This document shows positions 60,501 to 61,977 of a DNA stretch of 64,000 nt, piece after piece (the stretch's first letter is position 1; each line of letters begins with the position of its first letter). Source of the DNA: Acanthopleura granulata (lineage: Eukaryota > Mollusca > Polyplacophora > Chitonida > Chitonidae); NCBI GenBank assembly GCA_016165875.1, contig JABBOT010000038.1, positions 62,001-126,000 of the forward strand, written 5' to 3'. The position numbers and the translations under genes were made by a program. The notes beneath the pieces were generated by a model. The model did not search any database and had not been told where the DNA came from. It saw only the letters and a program-made list of their open reading frames with translations.

Positions 60501-61424
60501 TACATGTGTGTGATGTCACTGGACACAATGTGCTCATAAAAGGCCGCAGTTACGAATCCAGTGTTTCAAAATGCATTTTGAACATTTAAAACAGGTGAAT
60601 CACCACACTATTTTCATGGACAGTCACGCTGATCGTTCAGGTGATCATTAGGAATCCACGTATGTACTTCATGTTGCTGTTTTCTCTACCTTCTGCCTAG
60701 GCACGGGTGCTAAAATCATATACGAAATACAAATGTTATTTGGAGAAGGGCTTCAGTTGTTGTCATGGTTATTGCAGTTTTAATGGGATCTGGACTTACT
60801 CAGTGTTGGAATTTAAGTATCAATGCTGTATTATAGGAAGATCATTCATAGAAATCATGCACAACAAAGACTGTAGATATATATATATAGAGAGAGAGAG
60901 AGATATGTGTTGAAACCTGCACACATATGTACATGTGTATTATCAGCAGGTGAAATATTTACCTGACCCCACAACCTTAACAGTGAGATAAACCAAAAGC
61001 CACCTCATTATAAAACCATGCAAAGAAGAAAAGGTTTTCATGGTATCCATTCTGATGCTAATTTATTAAAAACTTAAAAATGGCAATCATTTTTCTATTT
61101 TACACTGCTGCGTCAGAAGACGGGGAGAGGCGAGTCGTTGGGGCTATTGTGGGGGGTGGGGTGGAGAGAGAGCTAAATGACAAACTAGTGAGATGTCTAC
61201 TTACGCAGCCAGTGTGGACAGATTGCCGTAGATGTCCTCATTATCTTGGTAGCGATAGGAGGGCATAGAGTCAGGCGGAAAGCCCCTAAAATCAGAACGG
61301 CAGGTAAAAGCGTCAAGACAACACCCACACAAGACCAACAACAACGACAACTTACGCCGCAATTTCTTCCAGAGTATTGTAGTAGTCATGGTCATGAAGC
61401 TGTCGGTTATCTGGAGGGAAGCCG
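6468..61424 (-). CDS. vav: VAV-family Rho/Rac guanine nucleotide exchange factor, C-terminal 782 residues, 26 exons
   Basis: VAV proteins activate Rho/Rac GTPases through a DH-PH unit and link this to tyrosine kinase signalling through SH2 and SH3 domains and an inhibitory tyrosine-rich acidic region. The exons here give, in order: acidic region (about residues 1-117 of the visible part), DH (118-321), PH (328-437), C1 (450-499), SH3 (500-563), proline-rich linker (564-615), SH2 (616-715), SH3 (722-782), then a stop. This order is diagnostic of VAV. I placed exons by AG acceptors, GT or GC donors and similarity to the family; coding lengths sum to a single open frame. The CH domain, start codon and promoter are beyond 64000. 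Vertebrate VAVs have three paralogues; nothing here assigns it to one, as expected for an invertebrate. Introns run from 70 bp to several kb. Which acidic exons are used together is not known. Confidence 0.96.
6852..7092 (-). mobile_element. tRNA-derived SINE (family 1), diverged
   Basis: Shares the family 1 body (TTGATTGGTGTTCTACACC, GGGGGAAACCCACAACCATC, CAGACCTTCCCATATACGG) but lacks a clear tRNA-like head. Lies in the last vav intron between exons Y and Z. Confidence 0.8.
7190..7338 (-). CDS. vav: vav exon Y: C-terminal SH3 domain, part 1
   Basis: 149 nt: two bases completing Val, then [20 protein letters not shown] and [20 protein letters not shown] and the WW pair mark a normal SH3. 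Acceptor ACTTTCAG, donor AAAG|GTAATT. Confidence 0.96.
7905..8155. repeat. Tandem repeat, unit about 62 bp, 4 copies
   Basis: Units of TTATTTCAGTCGTGCACTG, TATATTATTACTGGCCA and CAAGTAAACATACTTTCTTTG; the first copy is shortened. Confidence 0.85.
8166..8302 (-). mobile_element. SINE family 1, tail-side fragment
   Basis: Begins with a TTTA-rich tail, then GGTGTTTTACATTGTACTC, AGAATATTTCACTGATACG and the CCCGGGTGAAACCCACAAC block, then stops before the tRNA-like head. Confidence 0.8.
8560..9065. repeat. Degenerate tandem repeat with AAGGTCACTGAAAATC motifs
   Basis: Three to four diverged units of about 120-170 bp with TAAAATTTAACTTAAATGACC, CCTTGAAGAAAA, AAGTCTGGTGAACTTAGGC and AGAGATATCATG. 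Such AAGGTCA-rich repeats are frequent in molluscan genomes; I cannot name the family. Confidence 0.75.
9845..11412. repeat. C-rich minisatellite, unit about 39 bp, with assembly gap
   Basis: About 33 visible units of CCACCAACCATCCCTTACTC plus a C-rich spacer (CGCCCCCCAAGCCCC and variants). Interrupted by 206 N at 11045-11250, so true length is unknown. On the minus strand, the sense strand of vav, it is very G-rich. Confidence 0.95.
11045..11250. other. Assembly gap of 206 N
   Basis: Run of N inside the C-rich array. Any frame spanning it is meaningless. Confidence 1.
11486..11579 (-). CDS. vav: vav exon X: SH2 domain, end
   Basis: 94 nt, 31 codons plus one base. Encodes [20 protein letters not shown] and TLKTPFKE (VAV1 'ELVEFYQQNSLKDCFKSLDT'). 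Acceptor TGTTTTCAG, donor G|GTAAGG. The 5' part with its acceptor is the unit of the 68-bp array next to it. Confidence 0.96.
11580..12533. repeat. 68-bp minisatellite made from the 5' edge of vav exon X
   Basis: About 14 copies. On the minus strand each unit reads TGTTTTCAG followed by GAGCTAGTGGAGT and a TACCA(T/G)CAGTACAC segment, which is the acceptor and first 30 or so bases of exon X, plus about 30 bp of intron-like sequence. The real exon is the copy at the array's low-coordinate end. Confidence 0.95.
12661..12692 (-). pseudogene. Stray copy of the 3' edge of vav exon W
   Basis: On the minus strand ACATTGCAGATATCAAATAC followed by TTCCATAGTT matches the end of exon W (ACATCGCAGATGTCAAATAC, TTCCACAGTT) with a few differences, but the donor is not kept. 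It lies over 4 kb from exon W and 130 bp from the exon X array. Confidence 0.75.
13446..16340. repeat. 65-bp minisatellite, about 44 copies, 780-bp higher-order period
   Basis: Units contain AAGCTTCAGCCTGCACAGCC, TCTCCAGCCTGGCTCTGATG and TCCACTCCTCCTGAGAGG. Variant patterns recur every 780 bp (12 units): blocks starting near 13981, 14761 and 15541 are almost the same. The array produces many 63-residue minus-strand frames that are not genes. Copies at 15985-16330 are shortened and degenerate. Confidence 0.96.
17131..17226 (-). repeat. Partial tandem copies of the 3' edge of vav exon W
   Basis: Directly after the exon W donor, 17161-17220 repeats the last 50 or so exon bases and a donor-like GGTTTAAGG|GTAAAT, and 17131-17160 is a weaker third copy. 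The first copy could act as an alternative donor. Confidence 0.88.
17227..17317 (-). CDS. vav: vav exon W: SH2 domain, part 2
   Basis: 91 nt: one base completing Lys, then [20 protein letters not shown] and ending KYFHSLR (VAV1 'YNVEVKHIKIMTAEGLYRI...'). Acceptor GTTTTGTAG, donor AAGG|GTGAGT. The 3' half is copied immediately downstream. Confidence 0.95.
17407..17676 (-). mobile_element. SINE family 1, full length
   Basis: On the minus strand it starts with a tRNA-like head (CCGTGGCTCAGTTGGTTAGC as box A, GAGTTCAAGTTCAGC as box B), then the conserved body (CGTACGTGGGAAGGTCTGCC) and ends in a TAAA-rich tail. Typical Pol III SINE layout of molluscs; family name not assigned. Confidence 0.92.
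18206..18400. repeat. Dispersed repeat, copy 1 (pairs with 43570-43755)
   Basis: Shares ACCTCAGATATGCACTTCTG and AATGGAATCAAATGAAATC-type segments in the same order with 43570-43755. Identity unknown. Confidence 0.6.
18428..19345 (-). repeat. SINE-derived 138-bp tandem array
   Basis: A family 1 SINE whose body has been amplified head to tail. Unit starts (CTTGTCTGATTGG) fall at 18581, 18719, 18857, 18995, 19133 and 19267, mostly exactly 138 bp apart. Each unit has the SINE segments AGGAATATTTCACGTCTATG and CTGGGGGAAACCCACGACC. The tRNA-like head is absent. Confidence 0.95.
19528..19650 (-). CDS. vav: vav exon V: SH2 domain, part 1 (FLIRES)
   Basis: 123 nt. One base completes Trp616, then [14 protein letters not shown] and GTFLIRES; Arg641 is the invariant phosphotyrosine-binding Arg. 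The acceptor is GATGGTAG at 19651; an upstream frame also stays open but has no phase-compatible join. Donor AA|GTAAGT. Confidence 0.95.
20227..20482. repeat. Minisatellite, unit 43 bp, 6 copies
   Basis: Units of AGCATGTTGTCTACACCTCA plus CATRTKACAACATGACACAG. Confidence 0.92.
21511..21668 (-). CDS. vav: vav exon U: proline-rich linker between SH3 and SH2
   Basis: 158 nt, 52 codons plus TG. Low-complexity linker rich in Pro and Ser ([19 protein letters not shown]) with Tyr in SYANIHDL; ends TFPW where the SH2 domain starts. Acceptor GTATCCACAG, donor TG|GTATGT. The Trp codon is split with exon V. The linker has no close match I can name beyond its position. Confidence 0.88.
22937..23051. repeat. 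Direct duplication of 57 bp
   Basis: Two adjacent copies beginning AGATGGCGCTACTATTCAGC at 22937 and 22994, nearly identical. Confidence 0.92.
23980..24150 (+). mobile_element. SINE family 1, head-truncated
   Basis: Body and tail only: CTCTGGCCGTACATGGGAAG, GATGGTCGTGGGTTTCC, AGTGAAATATTCTTGG, tail AATAAATAAACAAG. Confidence 0.85.
24599..24664 (-). CDS. vav: vav exon T: first SH3 domain, part 2
   Basis: 66 nt, 22 codons, phase 0. Encodes [19 protein letters not shown], the SH3 'G-x-F-P-x-N-Y-V' ending. Donor AAAG|GTAAGC. Confidence 0.95.
25257..25381 (-). CDS. vav: vav exon S: first SH3 domain, part 1
   Basis: 125 nt: two bases completing Val, then [19 protein letters not shown] and a segment ending EEWWE, the SH3 tryptophan pair. 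The start AKQNYVG is an unusual form of the SH3 'ALYDY' motif, as is true of the N-terminal SH3 of VAVs. Acceptor CTTCCTCAG, donor GAG|GTAGAT. Confidence 0.95.
25694..26385. repeat. 51-bp minisatellite, about 13 copies
   Basis: Units of CATGCACATGTTTTCTCCGT and GTGTGGAGCAGTGGTATCGT plus GCGTGGTAGTC. Because 51 is a multiple of three, frames stay open on both strands; these are not genes. Starts about 310 bp upstream of vav exon S on the transcribed strand. Confidence 0.95.
26386..28317. other. Intron between vav exons R and S, part outside the array
   Basis: Contains a SINE (27271-27528) and, at about 26450-26550, a segment that resembles 45690-45790. Otherwise unique AT-rich DNA. Confidence 0.5.
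27271..27528 (+). mobile_element. SINE family 1, full length, diverged
   Basis: Head CTTGGCTGAGAGGGTTAGCG, box B GAGTTCAAGTTCAGC, body CGTACGTCGAAAGGTCC, tail CAGTAAATAAA. Confidence 0.88.
28318..28371 (-). CDS. vav: vav exon R: end of C1 domain with missing zinc ligands
   Basis: 54 nt. Encodes (E)[17 protein letters not shown]. His488 and Cys491 of zinc site 2 are kept. Where the family has the second Cys of the CxxC there is Arg483 (codon CGT at 28367-28369), and the last Cys is Phe499 (28319-28321). Phases fit exons Q and S exactly, so this is not a splice-placement artefact as far as I can tell. Confidence 0.9.
28671..28702 (-). CDS. vav: vav exon Q: 32-nt C1 exon
   Basis: 32 nt: one base completing Arg, then [10 protein letters not shown] and one base. 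Matches 'GTFYQGYRCHR' of VAV1. Cys480 is the third C1 cysteine. Acceptor TTGTTACAG, donor CAAG|GTAAGC. Confidence 0.93.
29478..29757. repeat. 46-bp tandem repeat, 6 copies
   Basis: Units of GTCAGATATAGGATTGCTGT and GCTGTAACTGACCTAAAGCT plus TGCCAC, nearly identical. Confidence 0.94.
29984..30560. repeat. 62-bp minisatellite made from the 3' edge of vav exon P
   Basis: About nine copies. On the minus strand each has GTGCACACATTCAGTCGACC, AAAGGAGTGTGGTGT and CAAACTTGTGAGGTGAGTTC, the last 45 or so exon bases with the GTGAGT donor. The exon itself is the last unit at 30515-30560. Confidence 0.95.
30515..30616 (-). CDS. vav: vav exon P: first half of C1 domain
   Basis: 102 nt. Contains [17 protein letters not shown] with the CxxC of C1 zinc site 2 (Cys463, Cys466 of the visible part). 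The position of the opening C1 histidine, 13 residues before the first Cys, is Met (Met450, codon at 30577-30579). Donor CTGAG|GTGAGT; the 3' part of this exon with its donor is the unit of the adjacent tandem array. Confidence 0.93.
31541..31721. mobile_element. 181-bp fold-back (MITE-like) element
   Basis: Starts CACTAGAACATGTCT and ends AGACATGTTCTAGTG; arms of about 80 bp pair almost throughout (ATACAACTTCTTG with CAAGAAGTTGTAT; ATCACGACGTTTTGATGTAG with CTACACCGAAACGTCGTGAT; ACTAACATCGT with ACGATGTTAGT). A 12-bp direct repeat AACTCTGGTAAT occurs at 31493-31504 and 31722-31733. No coding capacity. Family unknown. Confidence 0.88.
31869..32126 (+). mobile_element. SINE family 1, full length
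   Basis: Head GTGGCTCAGCTGATTAGTGC, box B TGTTCAATTCCAGC, body CGTATGTGGGAAGATCTGCC, tail AATCAATAAACAAAAC. Confidence 0.92.
32341..32500 (-). mobile_element. SINE family 1, tail-side fragment
   Basis: TTGGTGTTTTATGCCATAC, AGAATATTTCACTTATATG, then a diverged body; head missing. Confidence 0.82.
32650..33085. repeat. Short-unit minisatellite (about 12 bp, ACAGGACAAAC)
   Basis: Irregular repetition of ACAGGACAAACAG, ACTGGACAAACCG and TCAGGATAAACAG. Ends roughly 65 bp from the vav exon O donor. Frames full of Cys, Leu and Val on the minus strand are artefacts. Confidence 0.93.
33149..33258 (-). CDS. vav: vav exon O: end of PH domain
   Basis: 110 nt, 36 codons plus two bases. Contains [16 protein letters not shown], the C-terminal PH helix with its invariant Trp. 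Donor TT|GTAAGT. A 12-bp-type tandem array begins only about 65 bp downstream of the donor. Confidence 0.96.
33555..37215. repeat. 45-bp minisatellite, about 81 copies, about 808-bp higher-order period
   Basis: Units of CCAATGATTCTTGTATTTCA, TACCAGTGTCAGGCACCTAC and TGCCA. Marker variants (a 43-bp unit with GACTCATATTTC, TTGTCGCC units) recur in the same order about 808 bp apart (for example near 35525 and 36335). Because 45 is a multiple of three, plus-strand frames up to 399 residues stay open; they have no gene signature. It fills the intron between vav exons N and O. Confidence 0.97.
37737..37835 (-). CDS. vav: vav exon N: PH domain
   Basis: 99 nt, 33 codons, phase 0. Encodes [20 protein letters not shown] (VAV1 'GDSYDLKDFVNLHSFQVRD'). 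Acceptor GTTTGCAG, donor AAG|GTAAGG. Confidence 0.94.
37836..40789. other. Intron upstream of vav exon N, mostly unique
   Basis: A short duplication at 38219-38298, a strongly A-rich tract at about 38705-38970, and otherwise nothing recognised before the 24-bp array. Confidence 0.5.
38219..38298. repeat. Direct duplication of about 40 bp
   Basis: GAGCACAACTGTAACAAACA and TGAGTCTAATTATTGTAAC occur twice in succession. Confidence 0.9.
40790..42445. repeat. 24-bp minisatellite interrupted by a SINE
   Basis: About 58 units of CCCATATTGGTGGAAGACAA plus ACAC and variants. A complete SINE splits it at 41676-41939. Frames run through the array on both strands and are not genes. Confidence 0.96.
41676..41939 (-). 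mobile_element. SINE family 1, full length, inside the 24-bp array
   Basis: Well-preserved copy: head GCGTGGCTCAGTCGGTTGGC on the minus strand, box B GAGTTCAAGTCCAG, body CGTACGTGGGAAGGTCTGCC, tail TAAATAAAATAAA. Repeat units abut both ends. Confidence 0.95.
43570..43755. repeat. Dispersed repeat, copy 2 (pairs with 18206-18400)
   Basis: Same order of blocks as copy 1: CATTAAAAACGCATGCATAA, ACCTCAGAGATGCATTTCT, AATGGAATCAAATAAATC. Confidence 0.6.
43983..44028 (-). CDS. vav: vav exon M: PH domain
   Basis: 46 nt: one base completing Arg, then [15 protein letters not shown], the classic PH strand pattern (VAV1 'YAFLLDKALLICKRR'). Donor AGG|GTGAGT, phase 0. Confidence 0.95.
44280..44371 (-). 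CDS. vav: vav exon L: start of PH domain
   Basis: 92 nt, 30 codons plus AG. Encodes [18 protein letters not shown], matching 'LAHYGRPKIDGELKITS' of VAV1. Acceptor CCGTACATAG; donor AG|GTCAGT joins to exon M to give Arg. Confidence 0.93.
45228..45246 (-). CDS. vav: vav exon K: 19-nt microexon (IVDLQM)
   Basis: A 19-nt exon between CCTTTTCAG and GTGAGT. Its first base completes Ser, then IVDLQM. It supplies the DH-PH linker that aligns with 'ITNFQLSIENL' in VAV1. Phases match exon J (two-base overhang) and exon L (phase 0). Without it, exons J and L would be out of frame. Confidence 0.85.
47067..47326. repeat. Pair of 37-bp direct repeats bounding about 190 bp
   Basis: ATTCTTGGGCAGTAACCCAA followed by a GRGTCAG-TCAAATG segment occurs at 47067-47103 and 47291-47326. 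Each contains the small palindrome TTGGG-CAGTAA-CCCAA. Confidence 0.8.
48489..48562 (-). CDS. vav: vav exon J: end of DH domain, GC donor
   Basis: 74 nt, 24 codons plus two bases. Contains [11 protein letters not shown], identical in VAV1. The exon ends AAACAG|GCAAGT, a textbook GC donor; the two overhanging bases (AG) plus T of the next exon make Ser, and the frame then continues. Confidence 0.95.
49367..49438 (-). CDS. vav: vav exon I: DH domain
   Basis: 72 nt, 24 codons, phase 0. Encodes [20 protein letters not shown], matching 'ELVKHTQEAMEKENLRLAL' of VAV1. Acceptor TTTTTGTAG, donor CAG|GTAGGC. Confidence 0.95.
49608..49712. repeat. 21-bp tandem repeat, about 5 copies
   Basis: Irregular copies of AGTGGTCACAAGAGACACCAG just beyond exon I on its upstream side. 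Confidence 0.8.
49778..49870 (-). mobile_element. SINE family 1, internal fragment
   Basis: CCGGGGAAAACCCTCAACC, TGTAGGTTGCCGGTGAACC and GACCAGAGAGGAAGCCAGC only; both ends missing. Confidence 0.8.
50140..50423. repeat. 142-bp tandem duplication including the 3' edge of vav exon H
   Basis: Two copies starting TTGTCTAGAAC (50140) and TTGTCTAAAAC (50282). The second overlaps the last 19 bases and donor of exon H; the first therefore carries a decoy CTTCTAAAG|GTAAGA at about 50257-50281. Confidence 0.95.
50405..50500 (-). CDS. vav: vav exon H: DH catalytic helix
   Basis: 96 nt, 32 codons, phase 0. Contains [19 protein letters not shown], the conserved DH helix that contacts the GTPase. Donor AAAG|GTAAGA. 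The last 19 exon bases and the donor are copied in a 142-bp tandem duplication immediately downstream. Confidence 0.97.
51075..51272 (-). CDS. vav: vav exon G: DH domain, GC donor
   Basis: 198 nt, 66 codons, phase 0. Starts [13 protein letters not shown] (VAV1 'DLLRVHTHFLKEM') and includes [16 protein letters not shown]. The acceptor CTTTTTCAG is followed by the first 40 or so exon bases that also make up the neighbouring 64-bp tandem array. The 3' end reads ATTGAG|GCGAGT: a GC donor, required because the next exon continues IHIE-ECQRKAN exactly as in the family. Confidence 0.94.
51273..52360. repeat. 64-bp minisatellite made from the 5' edge of vav exon G
   Basis: About 17 copies. On the minus strand each has CCTTCTCTTTTTCAG followed by GAATTGTGCAGTGTCCAT and a diverged stretch of early exon G. 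The true exon is the terminal copy at the low-coordinate end. Subtypes (GGGATCCTGAATGG, GCGGCTTCCTGTACGG) alternate, hinting at two-unit amplification. Confidence 0.96.
53034..53102 (-). CDS. vav: vav exon F: DH domain
   Basis: 69 nt, 23 codons, phase 0 at both ends. Encodes HFIKALR...DIIFAYIE, matching the VAV DH segment that reads 'HFLKPL...IIFINIE' in VAV1. Acceptor TTTTTCAG, donor GTGAGA. Confidence 0.95.
53323..53556 (-). mobile_element. SINE family 1, near full length
   Basis: TTTATTTATTTATTTGGTTGG tail side (minus strand TAAA tail), body AATATTTCACTTACACAACG, box B-like GAGTTCTAGTCCAGC; ends at ATGACCCAGGAGCC of the head. Confidence 0.9.
53575..53832 (-). mobile_element. SINE family 2, tRNA-derived with a different body
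   Basis: On the minus strand it opens with a tRNA-like head (GTTGATGGTCTAGCTGTTAG, box B AGGTTCAAGTCCTGGTTGG), then an unrelated body including GGGACTGGTTGGCCTGGTG and TCTGGTGTCTTCGGCATGAT. Lies directly beside a family 1 SINE. Confidence 0.8.
53905..53988 (-). CDS. vav: vav exon E: start of DH domain
   Basis: 84 nt, 28 codons, phase 0 at both ends, donor GTGAGT. Encodes the first DH helix, with [17 protein letters not shown] matching the conserved 'E-L-x-x-T-E-x-x-Y' opening of Dbl-homology domains. Confidence 0.95.
53989..56054. other. Intron between vav exons D and E
   Basis: A (TA)n-rich patch at 54030-54130 and AT-rich unique DNA. A 213-residue plus-strand frame (55002-55643) has no domain, odd composition and no splice or start context. 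Confidence 0.5.
56055..56175 (-). CDS. vav: vav exon D: acidic region, EDIYDTV and DEIYEDL tyrosines
   Basis: 121 nt between TAACAG and GTAAGT. It contains EDIYDTV and [10 protein letters not shown], which match the paired regulatory tyrosines next to the DH domain in vertebrate VAV1 (Tyr160 and Tyr174). In the family, phosphorylation of these releases DH autoinhibition. It ends in phase 0, joining exactly to the first DH exon. Confidence 0.94.
56946..57050 (-). mobile_element. SINE family 1, internally deleted
   Basis: Tail and promoter ends are kept (TTTATTTATTTGATTTG; CACGGAGGTCCT region with GCTCAG altered to GCCAAGG) but the body is missing. Confidence 0.75.
57165..58290. repeat. 45-bp minisatellite, 25 copies
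   Basis: Units of GTACATGTATGGTTGGGAAG, CACCTTATGTGCAGGGTAAG and TCGAC. Variants (TTGACGCAC, ATATGTCGAC) are patterned along the array. Frames stay open on both strands because 45 is a multiple of three; up to 382 residues, no gene signature. Confidence 0.96.
58291..61204. other. Introns on both sides of vav exon C
   Basis: Unique DNA with short microsatellites (CAA-type near 59310, TA/GA near 60876-60903). No further exon recognised, though a short acidic exon could be missed. Confidence 0.45.
59373..59453 (-). CDS. vav: vav exon C: acidic-region exon with tyrosine motif DKIYDDL
   Basis: Opens EFPDD after a clear TTTCAG acceptor and carries [10 protein letters not shown] (Tyr70), close to the VAV phosphotyrosine motif. 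Same entry phase as exons A, B and D. The 3' end is uncertain: the only phase-compatible cut that keeps the YDDL motif is a GC donor (TTAAG|GCTTAC), which gives 81 nt, the same as exon B. The nearby GT (GATCAG|GTACCC) would break the frame into exon D, and a weak GTGTGC just after the second Asp would remove the Leu. Confidence 0.7.
61205..61285 (-). CDS. vav: vav exon B: acidic-region exon with tyrosine motif EDIYGNL
   Basis: 81 nt in the same phase as exon A (one base in, two bases out, donor GC|GTAAGT). It also opens GFPPD and carries EDIYGNL (Tyr42 of the visible part). The intron separating it from exon A is only 70 bp, the shortest seen here. The shared opening motif and phase indicate tandem exon duplication. 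Confidence 0.88.
61356..61424 (-). CDS. vav: vav exon A: acidic-region exon with tyrosine motif DYYNTL
   Basis: 69 nt, starting with one base that completes a codon and ending two bases into the next (GC|GTAAGT). It begins GFPPD and carries adjacent tyrosines in DYYNTL (visible residues 14-15). It resembles the next exon in its opening motif and phase. It is the most upstream exon found; its 5' partner must end two bases into a codon and is not in the window. Confidence 0.85.
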
Positions 61425-61977
61425 CTAAAACAACAGAAAGTAACAAGGTTCACACAATGCATGACAGCAAAATCACAGAATTTGGGCTTCAGCTGGAAAA
61501 CAAGAAATAACAAGATAGTCACCACCCTAAGTGCCTGAAATCTCAGCATTTCCTCCACTTAATTGCAATGTAAATAACGCTTGAACATAGGGTGGTTTTT
61601 AAATATATGGATGTACATGTGTATATATATATATACATCTGTAGCTTACCGTATATGATGTATAGTTTACCCAAAAATCTCAAAGACAATCCCATGATTT
61701 CTTGCAACTATTTGTTATCACTGTAAACTGATCACAGCTGGGTACCAGTGGGGTGAGAGGACTGTGTTCACAAAATCAATTAACAGACTCACGCTTTGCT
61801 GAACAGTCAGCATGCAGGTATTTTACAACATGAATAAACGACTGACAGAGTTATTCAGATAAATACTAGAGGGTCACTAAATCACTCAACAAATAATGAC
61901 ACAGGAGAGTATCTAGAATTTGCATTTTCTGTTGCTTCAATTACTTGCTGTTTAATATACTACAATTTTAGTTGAAG

